Assembly: GCA_045630765.1 (NCBI GenBank)
Contig: JAZQTM010000043.1
Location: 1 to 32,402 of the forward strand
DNA: 32,402 bases
Direction of reading: 5' to 3'
DNA from: RGIG3009 sp045630765
GTDB taxonomy: Bacteria > Bacillota > Clostridia > Oscillospirales > Acutalibacteraceae
This document shows, one piece after another, positions 30,706-32,402 of the stretch (positions are counted from its first letter, which is position 1; the number at the start of each line of letters is the position of its first letter). A program made the translations under genes and the position numbers. The notes under the pieces are model-generated. The model saw only the letters and a program-made list of their open reading frames with translations, was not told the origin of the DNA and ran no database searches.

Positions 30706-31593
30706 TTACACCGACACACCGTTTGCGATTTCATTTGCCATCGCGAAGGAAAGACGGCAAGCATCTTCGAAAATCGGTTTTGAAAATCTGTCCGGGTGAA
30801 CGACTTCCAAGGAGAAAACGCCGTCGAAATTGATTTCGCGCAACGCCGCCATGACGTCCCACCAATCGATCATACCCATACCGGGGAAATTGTGCTGATC
30901 CGCACGGCCGTGATTGTCGTGAACGTGAAGTACTTTGATCAAGTCACCGCATTTTCTCATTTCCGTACCAACCTTCAACGAAGGCGAAAAAGCGGGAACG
31001 TGTCCCGTATCAATACAGATTTTAAGATTTTTATGGTTTACCGCTTTGACTACCTCCAACACCTCTTCGGGTGTGCTAATACAAAAACCGATGCACGGTA
31101 AATTTTCAAGGCAGAGCGTAATACCGTAGTTATCCGCATATTCGCTGAGCATTTTTAAATAACTGACGTTTTTCTCAATCGTATCTTTGGCGATCTCCGT
31201 TCCTCTGTCACTCCACCCATTCGGCATAAACGGATGTAAAACCAAGTTTTCCGTACCAAGCACGGTGCAAGAACGGATCGCCGTCTTCACCTTCTCAAGG
31301 AACTGCGCATTTTCTTCATCCGTCAGTGCGCGCTCCAAAGAAAGAACGGGACCGTGCTCCTGATGAATGCAAATACCCGCTTCATCCGCCAACGCTTTTT
31401 CACGCAAAAGAATACGCTTCTGCGTTTCGGCATCCGCTTGGTAGAAAGCGGGATCTACCGTTAAAACACCGTCGTCAACACAAGAAAACCCAAATTCTTT
31501 CATTTTCTTAAAGGCATCCTCGCCAAAATGTTTGACGTAACCTCTGCAATAGCCCGACACACTTGAAACCGCTGAATTGATACCAATGCGCAT
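30706..31593 (-). CDS. Sugar phosphate isomerase/epimerase-like TIM barrel (paralogue 2)
   Basis: A 295-residue paralogue of the protein at 28779-29651, with the same landmarks: HQEHGPVLSLERALT, LVLHPFMPNGWSDRGTEIA, LCLENLPCIGFCISTPEEV, ICIDTGHVPAFS, LIKVLHVHDNHG and GVFSLEVVHPDR. The greatest differences are in the first 60 residues and around the C terminus, which suggests different substrates. ATG 31593 has AAGGAAG upstream; the longer frame is not supported because it lacks homology and crosses the promoter. It may be transcribed from its own promoter or with the G1PDH-like gene. Confidence 0.87.
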   Translation of the reverse strand: MRIGINSAVSSVSGYCRGYVKHFGEDAFKKMKEFGFSCVDDGVLTVDPAFYQADAETQKRILLREKALADEAGICIHQEHGPVLSLERALTDEENAQFLEKVKTAIRSCTVLGTENLVLHPFMPNGWSDRGTEIAKDTIEKNVSYLKMLSEYADNYGITLCLENLPCIGFCISTPEEVLEVVKAVNHKNLKICIDTGHVPAFSPSLKVGTEMRKCGDLIKVLHVHDNHGRADQHNFPGMGMIDWWDVMAALREINFDGVFSLEVVHPDRFSKPIFEDACRLSFAMANEIANGVSV

Positions 31594-31615
31594 ACTACCA
31601 CTTCCTTTTCTTGTC

Positions 31616-31621
31616 ATTATA
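31616..31621 (-). promoter_or_regulatory. Possible promoter before isomerase paralogue 2
   Basis: A perfect -10 TATAAT lies in the 56-base gap after the G1PDH-like gene, with only a weak -35 (TTTCAA, 17 bp upstream). Confidence 0.45.
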
Positions 31622-31649
31622 ACACAATCTTTTATTAATTGAAATGGGT

Positions 31650-32402
31650 TTATAAGCTTGAGCAAACGTCTTCGAGAACGCCCAAATCCCACAAGAGTCT
31701 TGGCAAGACATATTTGTCACGTATATCCTTGGTCGACTTGATAATCATCGGCAACAATTTTTTCTCTATGCCAATCTCTTCTATGCTTGTCGGCAAACCG
31801 ATAACCTTCAATATTCTTTCGAACTCTTCAACGGTGGGGAGTTCCTCATCTATAATTTTAACAATTTCGTTCCAGTTTTCAAGAATAACTTGTAATCTGG
31901 CTTCGTGCTTTTCAACACTGTATTTCTGCTCTTTTGCCTCCAGCGCGATCATCGGCTCTGCGCCTTTGCCGAGAAACTCTCTAAGTTGCCGACTCCAATC
32001 CTCAAAATCAAAGCTTTTAACGTAGCTTAAGGCTTTTTCTTTATTGGGGACGATCGTTTTCAATGCTTGATAGCACTTGATCGCATACAACGTTCCCAGT
32101 GCACACTGAACACCGTGCGATGCGGTCGGCGTGCCGAACTCAAGTCCACGCATATCTAACATTTGGCAAAAATAGTGTTCATCGCCGCCACCCGGTCTGG
32201 AAACACCCGAATAGTCTATCGCTTTACCGCAGTTGATCAACCCTTCAAACAGTTTTTTCATACTGCTTTTATCTTGTTTCATCAAACCTTCGGCGTTTTG
32301 AACACACGCATCACGGGACTGTCTGGTAAACTCCGCAACACGTTCACAGTAATATTCACCGTTGATAAGATGTGACAATCGCCATTCGCAAATGCTGATA
32401 TA
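31650..32402 (-). CDS. sn-Glycerol-1-phosphate dehydrogenase-like protein (AraM/EgsA type), C-terminal part
   Basis: The frame is open to the window edge, so the N-terminal NAD-binding half lies outside. About 250 residues are visible. They begin YISICEWRLSHLINGEYYCE, followed by SRPGGGDEHYFCQML and TASHGVQCALGTLYAI, where the histidines match the metal ligands of the iron-containing alcohol dehydrogenase superfamily. The pattern (S-R-P-x-x-G-x-E-H) is close to bacterial AraM glycerol-1-phosphate dehydrogenase. AraM makes or uses glycerol-1-phosphate and is found in arabinose operons of Bacillus. The gene is upstream of isomerase paralogue 2 with a 56-base gap. The partial sequence leaves the exact substrate open. 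Confidence 0.8.
   Translation of the reverse strand, partial: YISICEWRLSHLINGEYYCERVAEFTRQSRDACVQNAEGLMKQDKSSMKKLFEGLINCGKAIDYSGVSRPGGGDEHYFCQMLDMRGLEFGTPTASHGVQCALGTLYAIKCYQALKTIVPNKEKALSYVKSFDFEDWSRQLREFLGKGAEPMIALEAKEQKYSVEKHEARLQVILENWNEIVKIIDEELPTVEEFERILKVIGLPTSIEEIGIEKKLLPMIIKSTKDIRDKYVLPRLLWDLGVLEDVCSSL

Noticed and set aside
1..32402. CRISPR arrays, rRNA genes or phage genes
   Set aside because: No regularly spaced short repeats, rRNA segments or phage structural, integrase or lysis genes were seen.

Overview
The window looks like a chromosomal segment of a low-to-mid GC Gram-positive bacterium of class Clostridia, most likely an uncultured gut Oscillospirales or Christensenellales-type lineage. 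The grounds are strong AGGAGG-type ribosome binding sites, sigma-A promoters (TTGACA/TATAAT-like with 16-17 bp spacers), the set TrmK, short NIF3, RqcH and DUF1858, the cysteine-containing L33, and a membrane-anchored MurF next to Ddl. This placement is inferred from gene content; no rRNA is present. No gene-free stretch exceeds about 300 bases.

Region 1 (1-6525, all minus strand) is housekeeping. From right to left, an OPA-like MFS transporter, a phosphohexomutase, prmA and rsmE form one tight operon. A promoter then drives a small DUF1858 redox-disulfide protein, followed by trmK, nif3 and the start of rqcH, which is cut by the window edge. Region 2 (6547-10421, minus strand) is the ribosomal and transcription cluster rpmG-secE-nusG-rplK-rplA, then rplJ-rplL behind its own promoter and an L10-type leader with an attenuator. 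Two RNA motifs resembling the L1-binding part of 23S rRNA precede rplK and rplA. rplL ends at a terminator and rpoB does not follow.

Region 3 (10481-14092, plus strand) holds an alpha/beta hydrolase, a membrane-anchored MurF and Ddl, i.e. the D-Ala-D-Ala branch of peptidoglycan precursor synthesis. Region 4 (14097-19818) carries membrane transport: MgtC-like protein and a CPA2 antiporter diverge from a palindromic double promoter. After them come a SulP permease without a STAS domain, an orotate-phosphoribosyltransferase-like protein and a MATE exporter, all on the minus strand.

Region 5 (19821-20706) is an 886-bp AT-rich segment bounded by 40-bp imperfect inverted repeats (34/40 identical). 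It carries one gene for a small membrane-anchored protein, flanked by three hairpins or palindromes, and no transposase. It lies between the MATE promoter and the rhaA stop codon and is the best candidate in the window for an undescribed mobile cassette.

Region 6 (20711-32402) is an accessory carbohydrate locus: rhaA, a PHP-domain protein, a Cof-type HAD phosphatase and an AraC regulator on the minus strand. The AraC promoter overlaps completely with that of a divergent operon encoding a YgjV membrane domain fused to a glycosidase-like domain, then a DUF4838 protein. Beyond these lie two paralogous sugar-phosphate isomerase/epimerase-like TIM barrels around a second PHP protein, and the C-terminal part of an sn-glycerol-1-phosphate dehydrogenase-like enzyme that runs off the window. 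The locus has regulators and many candidate enzymes but no visible sugar transporter, so its substrate is unknown.
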